From contig NZ_RKLP01000007.1 of assembly GCF_004011865.1 (NCBI RefSeq), forward strand, positions 248,001 through 312,000: a stretch of DNA of 64,000 bases, written 5' to 3'. The DNA is from Prescottella agglutinans (lineage in GTDB: Bacteria; Actinomycetota; Actinomycetes; Mycobacteriales; Mycobacteriaceae). Within the stretch, counting starts at the first letter, position 1; each line of letters starts with the position of its first letter. The notes under the pieces are model-generated. The model saw nothing but the letters and a program-made list of their open reading frames with translations. It was not told the origin of the DNA and searched no databases. Positions 61,638-64,000 of this stretch are shown one piece after another. Both the position numbers and the translations under genes were made by a program.

Positions 61638-62435
61638 TCAGCCGACGACCGCGTGGAAGCCACCGTCCACGTAGATGATCGACGCGGTGGTGCCGGGCAG
61701 CCAGTCCGAGAGGACCGTGCACACGCTCTTGGCGACGGCCGTCGGGTCGTCGACGTCCCACCCGATGGGGGCGGCGGCGTCCCACGCGGTGTTCAGCTTG
61801 TTCAGTTCCGCGCCGGGACCGGTCGCGTCGCCGGCGATGGCCTTGGCGGCGAGGGTCTTGACCGGGCCGGCCGCCACGAGGTTGGAGCGGATCCCGCGCG
61901 TGCCCACTTCCTTGGCGACGTAGCGGTTGACCGCCTCGAGGGTGGCCTTGGACACACCCATCCAGTTGTAGAACGGCATCGCCCGCGACGGATCGAAGTC
62001 CATGCCGACGATCGACGCGTTGTCGTTGAGGACCGGCAGCAGCGCCTTGGCCAACGAGGCGTACGAGTACGCGGAGATCTCCATCGCGTTCGAGATGTCC
62101 GACCAGGGTGCGTCGAGGAACGGCGCACCGAGGCCCGAGCGCGGCGAGAACGCGATCGAGTGCACGACGCCGTCGATGCCCTCCGGGGCGAGCTCGCGGA
62201 CGCGGTCGGCGAGGGTGGCCAGGTGCTCGTCGTTCTGCACGTTCAGCTCGACGGCCGGCGGCACCGGCTGGGGCAGGCGCTGGGCGATCCGGTCGATCAG
62301 CCGGAGCCGGTCGAACCCGGTGATGATCACCTTCGCGCCCTGCTCCTGCGCCACCTTCGCGACGTGGAACGCGATCGACGCGTCGGTGATGATGCCGGTG
62401 ACGAGAATGGTCTTGCCCTCGAGCAGTCCGCCCAT
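61638..62435 (-). CDS. inhA: Enoyl-ACP reductase of FAS-II (InhA)
   Basis: 265 residues. It reduces 2-trans-enoyl-ACP with NADH in mycolic-acid elongation and is the target of isoniazid-NAD and triclosan. The Rossmann core has [17 protein letters not shown] (the fingerprint of the InhA/FabI group). The catalytic pair is in [14 protein letters not shown] (Tyr-x2-Met-x3-Lys), and VVHSIAF holds the substrate loop. It follows fabG1 by 66 bp in one operon. Confidence 0.95.
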   Translation of the reverse strand: MGGLLEGKTILVTGIITDASIAFHVAKVAQEQGAKVIITGFDRLRLIDRIAQRLPQPVPPAVELNVQNDEHLATLADRVRELAPEGIDGVVHSIAFSPRSGLGAPFLDAPWSDISNAMEISAYSYASLAKALLPVLNDNASIVGMDFDPSRAMPFYNWMGVSKATLEAVNRYVAKEVGTRGIRSNLVAAGPVKTLAAKAIAGDATGPGAELNKLNTAWDAAAPIGWDVDDPTAVAKSVCTVLSDWLPGTTASIIYVDGGFHAVVG

Positions 62436-62501
62436 GGGTGATGGTCCTCCTGTAGCTGAAAGTCAGTGTGCGCTGGCTGGATTCGTGGTTGCCCGAACGG
62501 G

Positions 62502-63233
<732 letters not shown>

Positions 63234-63304
63234 CTATCTGCTCGGCCACCGGTTGCGGGCGCAGGTGGACGAAATTGACCAACTGGACGCTCGTGCAGTC
63301 CACC

Positions 63305-64000
63305 TCACGGGAGGCGCTGCCGCAGCACCAGCGCGGTGCCGAGGCCGGCGGCGCAGAACAGGACGCCGAGCACCAGCCACGGGCGACTCGCGTCGCCGCG
63401 GGCGTTCTCGAAGCCGATCTGCTCCTCGAGCGTGTCGTAGACGGCGCGCAGTTCCTCGAGGCTCGAGGCGGTGAAGAAGCTGCCGCCCGACAGGTCCGCG
63501 ATCTCGCGCAGCGACGGGTCGTCGACCGGGACCGGGATCCGGTCGCCCTCGATCTCGACGGTGCCGTAACTGGTGCCGAACGAGATCGTCGAGATCGGGA
63601 CACCCTTGTCCTTGGCCTGCCGTGCCGCGGTGAAGCCGCCACGAGGATCGGTCGGGCTCTCCGGCACGGTCTGCTTGCCGTCGGACAGCAGCACGATCCG
63701 CGCCGGCGGAGCCTGCTCGCTGCCGCCGAGGACGGCCGCGAGCGTGTCGATCGACTGCAGCGAGGTGAAGATCGCCTCGCCGGTCGCGGTGCGCTCGCTC
63801 AGCGAGAGGTTGTCGATCGCGGCCTTGGTCTCGTCCCGGTTCGGGGTCGGCGACACCAGCACCGAGGCGGTGCCGGCGAACGCGACCAGACCGAGGTTGA
63901 TCCCGGGGGTCAGGCCGTCGGCGAACGCCTTCGCGGCCTCCTGTGCGGCGGCCAGGCGACTCGGTTCGACGTCGGTCGCCTTCATCGACAGCGAGACGTC
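63305..64000 (-). CDS. VWA-domain membrane protein (Rv1481-like), C-terminal part
   Basis: The frame runs through the window end, so the N-terminus is missing; an internal ATG at 63985 is not the start. The part shown begins inside the VWA MIDAS site, [15 protein letters not shown] (Asp-x-Ser-x-Ser), with the [10 protein letters not shown] and [10 protein letters not shown] strands (Thr/Asp metal ligands) and ends in a membrane helix ([17 protein letters not shown], about 205-222 of the visible part). Together with MoxR ATPase and DUF58 proteins normally encoded upstream, such proteins act in metal-dependent chaperone or envelope assembly. Confidence 0.85.
   Translation of the reverse strand, partial: DVSLSMKATDVEPSRLAAAQEAAKAFADGLTPGINLGLVAFAGTASVLVSPTPNRDETKAAIDNLSLSERTATGEAIFTSLQSIDTLAAVLGGSEQAPPARIVLLSDGKQTVPESPTDPRGGFTAARQAKDKGVPISTISFGTSYGTVEIEGDRIPVPVDDPSLREIADLSGGSFFTASSLEELRAVYDTLEEQIGFENARGDASRPWLVLGVLFCAAGLGTALVLRQRLP

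Overview
This window is high-GC actinobacterial chromosome. It carries mycothiol synthesis (mshC), the mycolate FAS-II pair fabG1-inhA, a methylmalonyl-CoA mutase operon, DUF3090/DUF3097/DUF5703 proteins and many GTG or leaderless starts. Together these point to Mycobacteriales, most likely Nocardiaceae (Rhodococcus/Prescottella-like). Two blocks match gene orders I recall from Mycobacterium tuberculosis: about 9-27.6 kb follows Rv2130c-Rv2141c (mshC, SCO1664-type protein, DUF3090, phosphatase, uppP, DUF5703, lppL, pyrD, PEBP, M20 peptidase), and 45.6-64 kb follows Rv1496 back to Rv1481 (meaB, mutB, mutA, TVP38, SPFH/NfeD, Rv1486c-like, hemH, inhA, fabG1, VWA). The segment between them (28-45 kb) is more accessory.

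0-9 kb: the C-terminal two thirds of an SMC-like ATPase resembling JetC of type II Wadjet, a secreted GH19-type muralytic enzyme with a CRP-type palindrome upstream, a manganese transporter facing MgtE, a doubled ABM-domain membrane protein in operon with a guanine-deaminase-like enzyme, and a GNAT-AAA+ fusion. 9-27 kb: mshC, a dienoyl-CoA-reductase-like flavoenzyme, a leaderless TetR gene coupled to a hemerythrin-SRPBCC fusion, the conserved minus-strand block ending in uppP, an iron-regulated heme-use operon (DtxR/IdeR box, hmuO-hmuT-hmuU-hmuV), lppL-like and pyrD genes, a PEBP protein and an M20 peptidase.

28-45 kb: tRNA-Leu(GAG), an S8 protease with no export signal, a zinc-finger/SDR fusion, a stress protein, a DinB protein, a CoA transferase, a thiolase beside an SDR gene broken by an in-frame amber codon, an HxlR regulator, and a tightly overlapped three-gene redox signalling unit (response regulator fused to a thioredoxin-reductase-like flavoprotein, histidine kinase with a cyclic-nucleotide-binding-type sensor, UBP zinc finger). 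Then come a TMEM86-type membrane protein, OsmC with a nucleoside hydrolase, a butyrolactone-receptor-like TetR and a VOC protein.

45-64 kb: mutA-mutB-meaB behind a set of 13-bp-spaced direct repeats, a two-hotdog thioesterase, a TVP38 protein, a leaderless and probably self-regulated SatD-like/HTH gene coupled to a membrane protein, NfeD and SPFH proteins, DUF3097, an Rv1486c-like protein, and fabG1-inhA-hemH followed at the edge by a VWA protein. Between the Rv1486c-like gene and hemH, neighbours in M. tuberculosis, sits an IS607-type element. Its recombinase gene is frameshifted beyond use, but its TnpB (603 residues) keeps the whole RuvC triad and zinc ribbon. Inverted repeats at the 3' end of tnpB could be the guide-RNA scaffold. 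This orphan TnpB and the redox signalling unit are the most promising leads.
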